Shown here one piece after another: positions 1 to 21,170 of a DNA stretch of 64,000 bases. This DNA comes from Glandiceps talaboti (Eukaryota; Hemichordata; Enteropneusta; Spengelidae), in assembly GCF_964340395.1 (NCBI RefSeq), contig NC_135550.1, positions 8,954,864 to 9,018,863 of the forward strand, read 5' to 3'. Below the pieces are notes generated by a model. That model saw only the letters and a list, made by a program, of their open reading frames with translations, made no database searches and was not told the DNA's origin. Both the position numbers and the translations under genes were made by a program. The stretch's first letter is position 1. The number at the start of each line of letters is the position of its first letter.

Positions 1-180
1 GTTTTGAAAGGGAAAGTACTTTGTGGTTCATTTATTTATTTATTTATTTATTTAAACTTTATTACAGACCTATGGTCCAGAGAAAAGCAAAAATATACCA
101 CAAGACAGCATAATTTTTACATAACAGACAAATACAAACAGAAAATATTACAAAGGGTATTATTTTAAAAGAACAAAAAA

Positions 181-1809
181 TTAATGTAAAATCTTCAACC
201 AGTGGGCCTGAAGCCCACAGAACCCTACATCACACATAATAAAACGATTAATCAGAACATTCTGGCTGTCAAAAAGACGTGACATAAAACTAAATGCCGC
301 CTTTCTTCTCAAAACAGAGAGAGAATTGACTGAATTGAAAACAAACATGGCAGATGCACTGGCAGAACTTGGAAGTCTTATCAATCTCCGGAACGCATTG
401 TTGTGACAGACAATTATATTTTGCATACTACTCACATTGAAGTCACACCATAAATGGTTTCCGTAAATGTTATTGCAAAACGCTGTGAGGAGGCGCAGTT
501 TCACTGATATAGTACATGCAGAAAACTTTCTCAATAAAAAGTTGGCTCTACCACAAAGTGCTCTACGCTGTTTCAAAATATCCCGATTGTCTTTCAAGTC
601 ATCAGTAAAAACATGTCCCAAGTAATTAAAACTTGATACGAATTCGAGAAGATTCCCACAAAGGTTGATTGGGGGAATGACAGACAATTTTGTGGATGAC
701 TTAAAGTGTACACATTTAGATTTCCTAGCATTATAAATGATATCATGATCATTAGCATATTGTTCACAGAGATTAATAAGTTTCCTGAGGCCTTTGATAG
801 ATGGAGAGATGAGACACGAGACAGTGACCTGTTAAGTGAATCAACATAAATATTGAAAAGAAATGGGGATAAGATTCCCCCCTTGTCGAACTTCATTAGT
901 TACGTTAAAAGACATGGAAAGAGAATTTGACCAACGAGTACAAAACTTTTGTATTACAAACCAATTTGAAAGTAGCCGAACAATAGAGGTCGGCACTGAT
1001 CTGTCAGTCATTTTCTTTAAGAGAGTCCAGTGATTCACTCTATCGAACGCCTTTTCAGCGTCAAGGAAACATACGAAAACTGGGCTGCCATTCGACTTAT
1101 AATACCTGATTGTCTCTTTAAGTAGAAATATACACACATCAGTGCCATGAGCTTTCTTAAAACCAAATTGATTGTCAGATGTATACAAGTTATGTTCGCA
1201 TCTACAAAGTAAAACATATTCAAGAACCTTTGAAAACATGCTAGTTAAGGCAATGTGTCGGTAATTGTTCTTGTTCGAGAGATCTGACGTTTTATCTTTA
1301 ACTATGGGAACAAGACTAACATTTGCAATTCTATCTGGTACTTCACCGTGGACAAGCATGGCAGAAAAGCAAAGGGAAACATGAACTGCCAGTCTACTAC
1401 TTGCATATTTGAGATGCTCGGCACTCAGGCCATCAGAGCCAGGAGACTTACCAGATGGAAGGTCATTGAAAAATTTACAAATTTCATCAGCATTTACATT
1501 TAACTCTTGTGAAAAGACACAATTTTCAAACGCATTCTCTACGTCAGACTTATACTTCAAATTACTGACAGAATTCAACAGATATTTAAAATGACTGCCC
1601 CACATGTCCGCTATTTGTTGTTCACCAGTTGCATCGTTTATACTCTTTGCTAGGGGAACTCTTTTATTATTAATGTCAGCAACTGCGACCCAAAATTGTC
1701 TATGATCATTTTGCAGCAGCGCACGAGCCATTCCATCTGCACGATTTTGCGTTTCATCTTTCCGACATTGTCTCAGAGCATATTTAAATCGAGATTTACA
1801 TTGACGCAT
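181..1809 (-). pseudogene. LINE ORF2 C-terminus: reverse transcriptase, deleted around YADD
   Basis: Positions 1809-841 contain RT blocks: LPSGKSPGSDGLSAEHLKY, VSLVPIVKDK, NNYRHIALTSMFSKVLEY, NQFGFKKAHGTD and FVCFLDAEKAFDRVNH (first catalytic Asp), then EVRQGG. A second frame at about 896-800 gives GGILSPFLFNIYVDSL. A third at 687-181 gives the thumb/C-terminal part (FNYLGHVFTDDLKDNRDI, RANFLLRKFSAC). Between NIYVDSLNRSLSRVS and LISPSIKGLRKLINL the conserved [FY]ADD block is absent, so an internal deletion appears to have removed the catalytic Asp pair. With the frameshifts this makes the element non-autonomous. Confidence 0.85.
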
Positions 1810-1856
1810 ATATTCAGCTACTGGTCCAAAACGAGGCTTTGAGTCGGCTTTCCACG

Positions 1857-2909
1857 CTAAAATGCTTGTCTGGCATTCCTATGTGCTTCCTTGACAAAGT
1901 CGTTCCATCCGGGTATTGGATGGAAATGAGTGACTTTCTTATTACCAAACGAGTTGTTACTAGCCCTTGATAAGGCATCACAAATTGAATCATAATACAA
2001 AGTAATTTGATCTGTATGATTACTATTCTTACACTTACATTCTTTACATGATATTGCATCTGTTGGTACAACAATGTTATTAAGGAGCTGATCTGTTTCT
2101 ATTGAATAAATGTTAATAAGATTGTGGTCTATTGATGACCAGTTGATCCCAGCACAGGTGGATTTACTATCATTATTTGTGACTTTGAATTTCTTTAGTT
2201 GAAAATTACATTCAAACGTTAGAGGCAGATGGTCTGAGGAGAAACAGTCGTCAATGATAGTCATAGAGTTAATTGTTTTGTAAGCTGCTTCAGTGCCAAG
2301 GCAATGGTCCAGCCATGATGTAGATCCATGAACATCACTGAAAAAAGTGAAAGTTTGTGAAAGTGGACCAAAGTAACGAACATCTGCGATGATGTAATTA
2401 TTTTCATCACAGAAGGAGTCTAGCTCTTTACCAAAGCGTTTACTTGGATCTGCATTCAGATCACCTGCTACAAATACAAAGGGAGTTTTTGCATCTCGAA
2501 TAATGGAGTCAATTTTCCCCAGATATTCACAGAAGTTGTCGAAATGATCACCACAGTCGGTCGGTAGATAAACACAAAGTAGTAGGCATTTTCCTAGGTT
2601 TGTATCCAACTCTATACCAATGACTCTCGGGTCATCGTACGTTTTAATCTTAACAGATGGAGACATTGTCTTTCGCCATAAAATAGCAGTTCCACCGTAA
2701 GGCCTACCGGAGATAAGATTCTCTTTACAGTCCATAGCCGAGACTCCAAGAGCTTGGAAATCTTCATGAATTGCAGAGAGTTTAGTCAATTCATCGTTAT
2801 ACAACCAGTGTTCTTGAAGTAGACATATATCGTTGGATTGGCATAGCTTTCTTACCTCAGACGCAGTTGATTTAATAGAACGACAATTATATGTTATTAT
2901 TCTTACCAT
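1857..2909 (-). pseudogene. LINE ORF2 N-terminus: APE-type endonuclease
   Basis: A 350-residue open frame with the full set of apurinic-like endonuclease blocks: ITYNCRSI near the N-terminus (metal-binding Asn), LLQEHW (catalytic Glu), RPYGGTAILW, VYLPTDCGDHF, FVAGDLNADP, TSWLDHCLG and SSDHLPL with the terminal Asp-His. In this family the domain nicks target DNA to start target-primed reverse transcription. All catalytic residues that I can recognise remain, although the downstream RT is broken. The frame runs to about 1857 and RT continues in a different frame at about 1809, indicating a frameshift at the junction. Confidence 0.88.
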
Positions 2910-2969
2910 TATGACTTAAAGATATGAACGACGACCTTGAAAATATTTACGAATCAACACTCCGCAAGG

Positions 2970-4080
2970 TCATTTTTCTGGACGAACGATTTCCTTACAC
3001 GCAATACCTCTCGCTGTTACGCGAAATGAGGCATAGGAGTTATATTTAGTATTAAGTGCTTCACAGTTGACATCAATATTGAACGTGGATTTCATGTAAG
3101 TGATGATTTGCTTAGGAGTAGTGTTTGGAGCCAATCTACCTAAAAATATATCAGTGACACTTTGACGATCCACTCCCAGGATGGGACAGTCAGATATAAC
3201 AGATGTTCCGATGACAGGTCTACGACGTAACTGTTTTTTTTCCTGGAGACCACTGTGAATGAATCATTTTCAGTTGACAAATGTGGGTCCTTAGGTTTAC
3301 TTTTGACCGCATCAACATATGATTTTACAGACTGTTCAGTATATGACTGACACTGCTTTTCAACATTATCTTTCTCACTTGCACCATCGGACTCACTGAT
3401 AGCAGCACTTTTTGTATTTTCTGCTGTAGTAATCGTTATATTGTTGGGATATTTTCCCTCAAGGGACTGTTTTGGTGAGATATTCGATGACTGAGCGCTG
3501 GGATTACAAGTCACAAATAATTTCAAAACTTGAGTCTCGTCCTCGTCGGTTTGCGACATGATTTCACGAGTTTCACTATTGTCGGATATAGGACACTTAG
3601 AATTCAAACAGCTTGTCTTATTTGATTGTACTTCCTGCTGAGTCTTACGAATTGAACATATTTCTGTCTTGAGTTCGGAGTGTATGTCTGACGACAGTTT
3701 TGCAGATTCCTTGAGACAAGCAATTTCAGTTTTTATAGACGACAATTGTTGGATAATCACGGAAATGTCAACATGGTTCTGAGTAAGAGGCGGTAAATTG
3801 CCCAGGTTGTAAGCTGTGAAGGTGAGCATCACATCAGGATCAACTTCATGAAGGAGAATTAACATATCATGGATATAATTTGTCTTTTTATTTTGTCCTT
3901 GTCTTCGTTTGAACAGAGAGGTCGTTGATTCTTGACTGCAATATCTTTCGAACTACTCAATGCAGCAAATTGACAGTCAGTGACACGACTCAGGTAACAT
4001 TCACGGACATTCACGAGGTTATAAATAACGAAATACACCAAAAGCGAACTAAATATCAACAAAAATCCAAGAGATAGCAA
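2970..4080 (-). pseudogene. LINE ORF1-like protein, frameshifted
   Basis: Two main pieces are visible. Positions 3865-3140 encode a polar 241-residue stretch rich in Ser, Thr, Glu and Lys, with a heptad-like region near residues 35-75 (IIQQLSSIKTEIACLKES). Positions 3173-2970 continue in another frame with DIFLGRLAPNTTPKQI and a basic C-terminus, like the C-terminal domain of CR1/L2-type ORF1 proteins. A third piece at 4080-3859 may be upstream ORF1 or leader. The frame shift lies in an A/T-rich run near 3230. The family role is RNA binding in the retrotransposition particle. No zinc knuckle is visible. Confidence 0.65.
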
Positions 4081-4109
4081 TCACAAGGTACGACGGTTCT
4101 GAATATGCA

Positions 4110-4603
4110 AATATGTAGTTTTGATATTGTACGATCAATATTGGTGGCGAAATCACCACCGTCGTCAAAATTGCTGATGTGGTAATGTGGCAGCCATGTT
4201 TTCACTTCAGTAGAATCCAGTACAGACGAGGTCAAAGTTCTCGTGAATTTTCAAAAACGAATGATAAAAAGTTATTTTGTGATGTCTTCTACCTGATAAT
4301 GGTTTATTTTAGTCGATGAATCTAGCAGCTCAAAAGCGAGGGATATTATTAAGTAGATGGTAGATGACCTTTCGCTTGACACATGTGACGTCAGACTTAG
4401 TGGTCTGAGATATGACGTGCCGTTGGAAGACGCTAGCGCCAGGCATCTCTGTTATTTAGATTGAAAATTGTTCAGACAAATCCTTTTCCAGTTATGACGA
4501 AATATTTCTTTTTGCCGAGATTAGTAAGTCTACAACTCCGATTTACACTATGTATTTTGCCATGTCACATTGAGTTATGAGTAGAACACGACGTCTAAAT
4601 TTA
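4110..4603. other. Intergenic, no feature seen
   Basis: AT-rich sequence between the LINE 5' end and a small palindromic repeat. No open frame, splice-flanked coding segment or repeat structure was recognised. It may include the LINE 5' untranslated region, whose edge I cannot place. Confidence 0.4.
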
Positions 4604-4733
4604 GTCCAGCTTGCATACGAAACGTTAGTCCTGCTTGCAGACGGGCACGGGTCTATATTACTGACACGACCCTCAACACCGAAGGGGCAAGCAGGACAGG
4701 ACGAAACACGTGCACCACCTGCAAGCAGGTCTA
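4604..4733. repeat. Small palindromic repeat (GTCCTGCTTGCA family), copy 1
   Basis: The left side has TTAGTCCAGCTTGCATACG followed by a second TTAGTCCTGCTTGCAGACG. The right side has CACCTGCAAGCAGGTCTA, the reverse complement of the left ends. The same arrangement recurs at 12685-12777, sharing the inner motif CGTGCACC before the right arm. This looks like a short inverted-repeat MITE family. No clean target duplication was found. Confidence 0.55.
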
Positions 4734-4790
4734 TAGACTATTAGATTAAAAAAATTCAGACGATTTTATGTCGACTACAAGTTGAATGTT

Positions 4791-6802
4791 CAGGGCCGTA
4801 GCCTGACCAAATTGCCAAGGGGGGCAGAACTTTGTCTAGGTGCAATCATGCATTTAAAGTTTAGAAAAATGCTAATTTACATAAATTTGCATGTAATTTA
4901 CATAATATCTATTTTAGCATACGCAATTAAATATCATATGTAAGGTCAGAAAAAATAAAAAATGCTGGTCAACGGGTAACCTAACCCATCACATTGGGTA
5001 AGTAGCTAGGTCGATTTCATTTATTCACAATGCTTGACAAGGATAAAACAAACCATATATAATGATAGCAAAATATTTCAGGTCGAGTTTAGATAGAACT
5101 TATTCAGTCATCTTGATACTATCTTATGCAATTTGTCTGCATAGCTACAGTTAGGAAATGTACACAATTTACGGTTAAACAAATGGTGTAGTTCCTCTCA
5201 CCCTCTCTTCTCAAAAAATGTTAAGCCCCGCCAATTGAAACTCGAGCATCATTTTAGCCACCCCTTCTGTCACCTACACTACAGTGGAGATATAAAATCA
5301 TATAATATATGAATTTAGAGGCATAAAATATCAAACCATAGACATGATAAAATACCAGAATTGAAACAATTATGCTAAGCATTACATATTATCTGGAAGT
5401 GTATATTGTTGTGGCAAAGCTGAAAGATATTATGCGGAATTGCACATGGTAAATGACTTCTCCTGAAGTTTAATTTGGTTCCAAAAAATCCCGAATAAAA
5501 AGCAAAACATTTCCCAAGACTTTCAGACTTTTGATGGCCCAATGGTCGTAAACTTTGGATTCATATTTAATTTCAATTCATGTTTGTATGCAACATCAAA
5601 GCCAAGTAAACCACTGTATAGGATATTATATAATTTGGAAGAGACTCAAATGTTTATTGTTACACGTACTATTCAGAAAATATAAAGAAATGTCCTTAAT
5701 TTTGAAAAAATGCGAAGCCCGCATTTATTGCCCATCACCAGAAAAATATTGGGTAGGTTGGACAGCTTTTTCATTTTTTCTGGCCTAATGTCGTATCTTT
5801 CAAAGTAGTTGCCGAAAAGATGTCACATTCAAAGTAAAAAAAATGGATAGTACTTTCTCAAATAAGTAACACAACAAAATAATCATTTTCTTTACCCAAC
5901 TTCCAAAACCGTTATGGCCTCGTTTATGTCGGAAGCCAAGGTGAACTCAGTGAATTCTCCTTGCCATTATCATTATAATGGAAATTGAAGTTTGGATTTT
6001 GATGTCGAAGGTACAGCTCTGTTTACAAATTCAGGGTCATTCTTTCCATCGCAAATTGTCGCTTCAAAATTAATTGCGGAATAACGCTAGTGTCAGTGTG
6101 CATAATTATATCAAACAACATTTTAACCAAAGACAACGTCGAACACAATTGTTGAAAGAAATACCTTCAAATAGTGGAGCTTAAACTGCGTACCTAGTTT
6201 AATAGTTTTTCAGGGCCACCAAATATTCCAAAAAGAGAGCTGCCATTTTTATCAGTATGAAATGTTTTAATATACGGAACAAGATGTAAATGAGATCGAG
6301 CGCATCTTCGGAGTCACTGCATGCAGCAAAGCAGGCGGCCTCACATTGAAGGACTTTTTCCGTCTTTTTTTTTTGAGTTTCACTCGCTGACATTATAATT
6401 GCGACTTGCTATCTTCAAATGAAGGAGACTTTCAAGACTACTGTTACTCGCGAAAAATGCACAGTGCATGTACGCACTTCTTTTGTATTTTCCTGCACAA
6501 AGAATTTTTAATTTGCTGCAAAAAGTTACAATTTTTAACCGGACACATTTTTATTCAAAGTTAAGCCAGCGTACAATAGCGATATAAGATACATATTAGC
6601 CAGGAGTCAGTGTACAGTCACTTTAGTAAACCATCCATTTAAATCGCGCATGCTATGAATCGAATCGTCACGTAAATAACGATTTTAATAGAATCGTTAT
6701 GTATTAAAAAGGTAACATTTTTTACTTTCTTTTTTTCCAAAATCTCAGGGGGGGAGGTGCCCCCCCCCCCTTGCCCCCCCCCCCCCGCAGGCTACGGTAC
6801 TG
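4791..6802. mobile_element. hAT-like non-autonomous DNA transposon, 2.0 kb, 5-bp target duplication
   Basis: The left end reads CAGGGCCGTAGCCTGACC and the right end GCAGGCTACGGTACTG, whose reverse complement is CAGTACCGTAGCCTGC. Next to each end are G- or C-rich runs (GGGGGGC at 4828-4834, long C runs near 6760-6787), which extend the inverted repeat. The 5-mer ATGTT precedes the left end (4786-4790) and follows the right end (6803-6807), a direct target duplication. CAG...CTG termini suggest the hAT superfamily; 5-bp duplications are known from its hAT5 group. The interior is AT-rich with no open frame of transposase size (longest about 77 codons), so this is a deletion derivative. Confidence 0.75.
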
Positions 6803-6807
6803 ATGTT

Positions 6808-8637
6808 GGTGACAATTATTGACAGTGTTTTTGGTAAATTTGTTAGAACTTAAATTGAAATTCGAATTGCCTCAAAATTATTTTAGATCCCTAGTTCAAT
6901 TCATTCATCATGAAAATTTTCCAGGGGTAAAACTGTAAGACACTGGAATTATTTATGGCCAACCTCAAAAATCCTTCTTTTTTTTGTGCATTTCCCTGTC
7001 ATTATTCTTCTGAGATTTTCGTAATTTTCATAACAATGCTTTTTTATAAAATGGTGACTATAATAAAAAAAAAAGTACATTATTTTACCAACTTTCTGTG
7101 TGAAATGTTTTTTATAGTGAGACTAACACTAACCACTTTATTACATCGCTAAAACAAAACTGCACAGTGAATAGCTGAACAACTGAACCACTTCTACATG
7201 TTACCAAAAAAAAAACAATTAATGGACATGCAAATGTTATTTAAATTAAATGTGTTATAACAATGAGTACTGCTAGAATCAAGTTTTCTTTAGTAAAATG
7301 TAAAAGTATGATGCAAATGTTCAAATCCTGTCAGTTAATCAACTATCTAAGAACGTATCAATGACTTGTGTGGAGTATTCATTGTCAAAGTTTATCAATA
7401 TAATTATTAGCAATCTCTAACTTTCATTTCTTTTTATTTTGTAGATTAATGAAATATTCACCGTTATACTTCTTGTTTACTTTGTTTCATTTGACCATAG
7501 ATTATGAATTTCATAAATAGTACTCTACTCTACTCTACTCTACTCTACTCTACTCTACTCTACTCTACTACAATTGTACATCTGCAGTGCGGGGGGGGGG
7601 GGGTACCGTACATTTATACATGCAAAATGTGTTTTGTTTGGTTGGAGGAGCCTACGAAAATTCTTTGGTTCATGTCGGGGGAACAATTGTTTTGAGAATG
7701 CTAAGAGGAGCTGCGAAATGTTTTGACAAAAACACTTTCTCTTCAGCCCAACGTCCCTTCAATATGGCGTTGCGTTTTAACGTCTGGTATTTTTATGTCA
7801 CACCCCTCTTTCCTTTTATCTCTAGACGCACTCATGAAAAAGTAAGTACACGGTCGTCGAAGGTAACATCGCTTGGTGCAACGAGAAAATAATGTGCACT
7901 GAACACTAGAGCACTATTACCAAACAACGCACGAATATATGAAACAACATGATCAACACAAACGGTACTCAAATTTAAGTACTGGAACTTTATTTATTCA
8001 CAAAACGAAAAATAACTTTATGACCTTGATTACTGGGATACTTTGTCGTCGCTGAAATTTTCCTCAAAGTTAATTGACCGAAAGCTCCTCTCAGTTGCCA
8101 TGGTATCGCCCACCTACACCATGCGGGGCGAAAACAAAATAAGTGCTGCGATGTAAAATATATGCACATGACCGTGACTAAGCCATAATGGCGATTGGAA
8201 CCTTTCCCGAACACATTTTTTGGGCCAAACCTTTTTTGTCCATACTACTTTTGTCATGAACAGTCATTATGTTTACCCATACATTCAAAGGTGCGCGATA
8301 TTATATAAGTGTATGTTTTTATCAGTTGAGGAATTCTGGCTGATATTATATTCGTATTCGGTCACAGTTGACAATGCTCATTCTTAGGTTTAAACTGTTG
8401 TGTCGCGAAAGGGGTTGACTGATGTGTGAGGCCGAGGGCGCCCCGTCGCGGCGTGCCTTCCAGACTATCCTTGGTTCAGACTTCTTGTTTATGTATGGTT
8501 TGCAGTCGAGTCCCAGGATTTGCAGTTCATTTTCTCGCGATGGATCGTCATTCTTGAGTCCAAAACGTATTGGCTATTCTTTAACATGTTAATCACTGAG
8601 TTCACGATAATCACTATATCTCCTCTGTGAATATTTG
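6808..8637. other. Intergenic / 3' flank of SLC16 gene A
   Basis: AT-rich sequence with no coding segment I can support. It contains a (TACTC)n run and a G tract near 7591-7603. TTTATT at 7988-7993 (AATAAA on the minus strand) is a possible distant poly(A) signal for gene A, about 650 bp past its stop. Short open frames at 7587-7892 and 7990-8214 lack recognisable domains. Confidence 0.4.
7521..7569. repeat. (TACTC)n microsatellite
   Basis: About ten tandem copies of the pentamer TACTC, followed after about 20 bp by an uninterrupted G run. It lies in intergenic DNA. Confidence 0.95.
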
Positions 8638-18259
<9,622 letters not shown>

Positions 18260-18591
18260 GTTTACGTGATCGAAATACCAATACAGTCTATATCAGCAAA
18301 CTGACATTGTGTACACACATACGCAGTGACAGTTAAAACATCATATGCCATGACCCAAATACGATTCGAAATATGTGATGTCTAGGGTCAATCATATTGA
18401 CATAACTATGTATATGAAGATAACGTAGTGAAAAATCGGAACACGGTCGTCAGGAACTAGACTATTTTGACCGTAACGTGTTGGAGAGACCCAGGGTGAT
18501 AGCCTCTGCACATTAACTATGATTGACCCTACTCATGTGACCACAGGGGGTTCAGGCTCAGTTTAATAGTTATATTTGCAACAACAACAAG

Positions 18592-18656
18592 CAAACAAAC
18601 AAACAAACAAACAAACAAACAAACAAACAAACAAACAAACAAACAAACAAACAAAC
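18592..18656. repeat. (AAAC)n microsatellite
   Basis: About 16 copies of CAAA/AAAC upstream of gene A, preceded by a short ACA run. Confidence 0.95.
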
Positions 18657-18950
18657 AGCAACATATAAATACTGACAAACCACGAGTATAAAGTTGGTCT
18701 CAGATTCAGAATCAGATTCACATTGAAAGACAATATAGTGGCTTAGCTCTAACTCTACAGCGCCCTCTGTTGCATAAGATAAACCACACGTTTGTCCTCT
18801 ATAACACTTGGGAAACTCCACTGTCTATGATTTGACTCAGATTTATGTTCTCACACTATAGCTGAAAGTAAAAACATCACAAAATCTAAGGTGAAGTATA
18901 CCTCTAACATTTCTACTGACTTGTTTCAAATGGGAGATAATTCATCCTTT

Positions 18951-18951
<1 letters not shown>

Positions 18952-19029
<78 letters not shown>
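18952..19029. repeat. (GA)n microsatellite
   Basis: About 38 GA units followed by a G-rich end and a short (ACAG)n. Confidence 0.95.
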
Positions 19030-19035
<6 letters not shown>

Positions 19036-20007
19036 GGGGGGCGGGGACAGACAGACAGACTATGAAACAGTCAGTATTGTATATCAGGCAACTATATATT
19101 GCAGAATAAAGATGACATTTAAGTAAGGAACTAGAACACAATCAACAGATTTAACAAGTTATTGACCATTGAGTCCAGTCGGTTTCCAAACCATGCAACT
19201 TCCGTTCCCTCTGAGACTTTTTCTCTTTTGTTGCTCCAATCAAAATGATCGGTTTTGAGTTCAAGGTTTTATAATTAATTTTTTGAAGACTTTTTTTGAA
19301 CAATTTATCTGACATAGCAACATCTTTTTCTGTTTGATGAATCTTGAGTTGCTTACTTATTGAAATGTTTTCAGCTACCCCAACGGGATACACTACACAG
19401 ATTTGACCTTCAAATTACTACAGCGCCATCTATGGCATAAGCTTGCAAAACCGGTTAAAGTTGCATTACAATACATACTTGCATGTCATTTACATTGTAT
19501 TGATGTTGTCGTAACAGCTTTGGTGGAAAAAAATAGTCTATTGAGCGACACGCTATTGTCAAAGTTAGAAAGATGTAGATTAGCCCTTGAAGGTATTAAG
19601 CCTGTTTTGTTTTCAAAATAAAACCATTCGCGTTTCCGTGTCTATTTGTTAACTGCGTCGACAGAAGGCAAGAGAGTCATGTCTGTTCGATTGATATCAT
19701 AGTCACCGTACGTAGAAGAGTTTGAAAGCATTATTTCTGCCGGCAACTTCGTCCATGCCAAACAGTACAACATGGCAGCGCAATCGCAGCATATGCTTGT
19801 TCGGTTTCCATGGTTTACCTTTCCATGTGAGTATAAGCCATTTTTATGACACGGGAACATTAGTTTAAAAGATATATAGGTTGCATGTTGCAATACCATA
19901 GGTTCATCCTCAAACCCCTTCTTTTAGTAGTCAGCTGAGTTTCATTGCAGCATTTCAGTTTGGATAAGATGTGTGAACGAAAAGCTATCAGGTGCAATTG
20001 CTATACG

Positions 20008-21170
20008 AGGCTTATTCTCTCTCCACTCCTCTCCAAGGTCAACTTTCACTTCTGTGATCTGAAGTCATCAGCAAACACAAAGTCAGTGTTTTGTTTTGAC
20101 AGACTAACATAATATGTGCATGGTAAGACAATCAGATTTGCATCTTGAAGGAAACTCGAAGGTAAAACTAACAATATACCCTGATGACTAAAAAGATATG
20201 CAACGTTTTACAACTTTACAACTTTGTCATCCTACCTCTGATTGTGTACTGAAACCATGCTGTACGCATACATGTTGCAATACAATACAATAGAGACCTT
20301 TTATGACATGTAGCAAAAGCCAGTCTGTTACAAGAAGTGATTTTGTCGGCATTTTTCAATTTGTTTTTGTTATGTTTGTTCTTGAATTTGTACGTGGCCA
20401 AACTAAAACATGAAACTCCGCTTTAGCAGTGGCGTGTTCTTATAATTGACATTTATTGAAACAAAATGCATTCTTTATAACAAAGAAAGTGTTGGGTAAC
20501 ATTACATTATGTTTAGATACATATATAAATGATCATTTTGTTTATGTTACTCTACTCAGTGGATATTTCGTTACATAATACATACACTCATAAAAATGTC
20601 TTTCAAATGCCCCTCAGAAGTGCCGATTCGCCAAAGTAAGCACATGCATTAATGTTTTGGCAATTTGAGTTAATTAAACTTTCTTTTATAATTACGTGTT
20701 CAGCAATATACAAATCAAAAAGTACACAACAGTGTTTAGTTCTACATGTTCCTTCTAATAACCAGATATAATTAGGTACCGAATGCCTCACGCAAGGACA
20801 TATTAAAATGTTTTAACTGTGAGTGTGACAAGTTGACAAAAAAGTCGACAAAACCATGTCTTGTAGAACACTCAGTGATGTCACCCAAGAATTTATTTGG
20901 TAGCTGTGGTCTTCATTGCAAATTATATCTCATACTGGTTTTGTTAAGACTGAAAACTAATTATTATTTGAAAAAAAAAACCGCATTATCTGTTTGGTTA
21001 TCGCGTTGCATTGTTAGTTTTAACTTTCGAGTCTCCTTCAAGATGCAAATTTGATTGTCTTCTCATCCTCATATTATGTTAGTCTGTCAAAATAACACGC
21101 TAGACGTGTTTGCTGATACAAGCTCTGTCTTCTCAGGAGGGAAATCTGTCCTTGGAGAAAGATTAACCTT
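20008..21170. mobile_element. Inverted-repeat DNA element, about 1.1 kb
   Basis: The left arm (about 20030-20160) and right arm (about 21015-21150) match in inverted orientation: ATCAGCAAACAC, TTTTGACAGACTAACATAAT, AAGACAATCAGATTTGCATC and TTGAAGGAAACTCGAAG on the left face their reverse complements on the right. Identity weakens outward at CTCCAAGG, so the outer limits are approximate. No target duplication or transposase was recognised. Confidence 0.6.

Larger units (their letters stand above)
40..4110 (-). mobile_element. Degenerate non-LTR retrotransposon (LINE, CR1/L2/Jockey-type), minus strand
   Basis: A near full-length LINE read right to left. Its 3' end is the (TAAA)n run at about 31-54 (TTTATTTATT on the plus strand), a tail common for CR1/L2-like LINEs. 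ORF1 lies at about 4080-2970, ORF2 endonuclease at 2909-1857 and reverse transcriptase at about 1809-181. The reading frame changes at several places within ORF1 and ORF2, so the copy is inactive. The 5' end is not sharp; I place it near 4110 because recognisable coding sequence stops there. No target-site duplication was found. The clade is inferred from endonuclease and RT motifs; CR1, L2 and Jockey groups cannot be separated by eye. Confidence 0.9.

Noticed and set aside
19403-19621. A 72-codon frame with ordinary composition
   Set aside because: No recognisable family, no start context or splice partner; chance open frame is the simpler reading.
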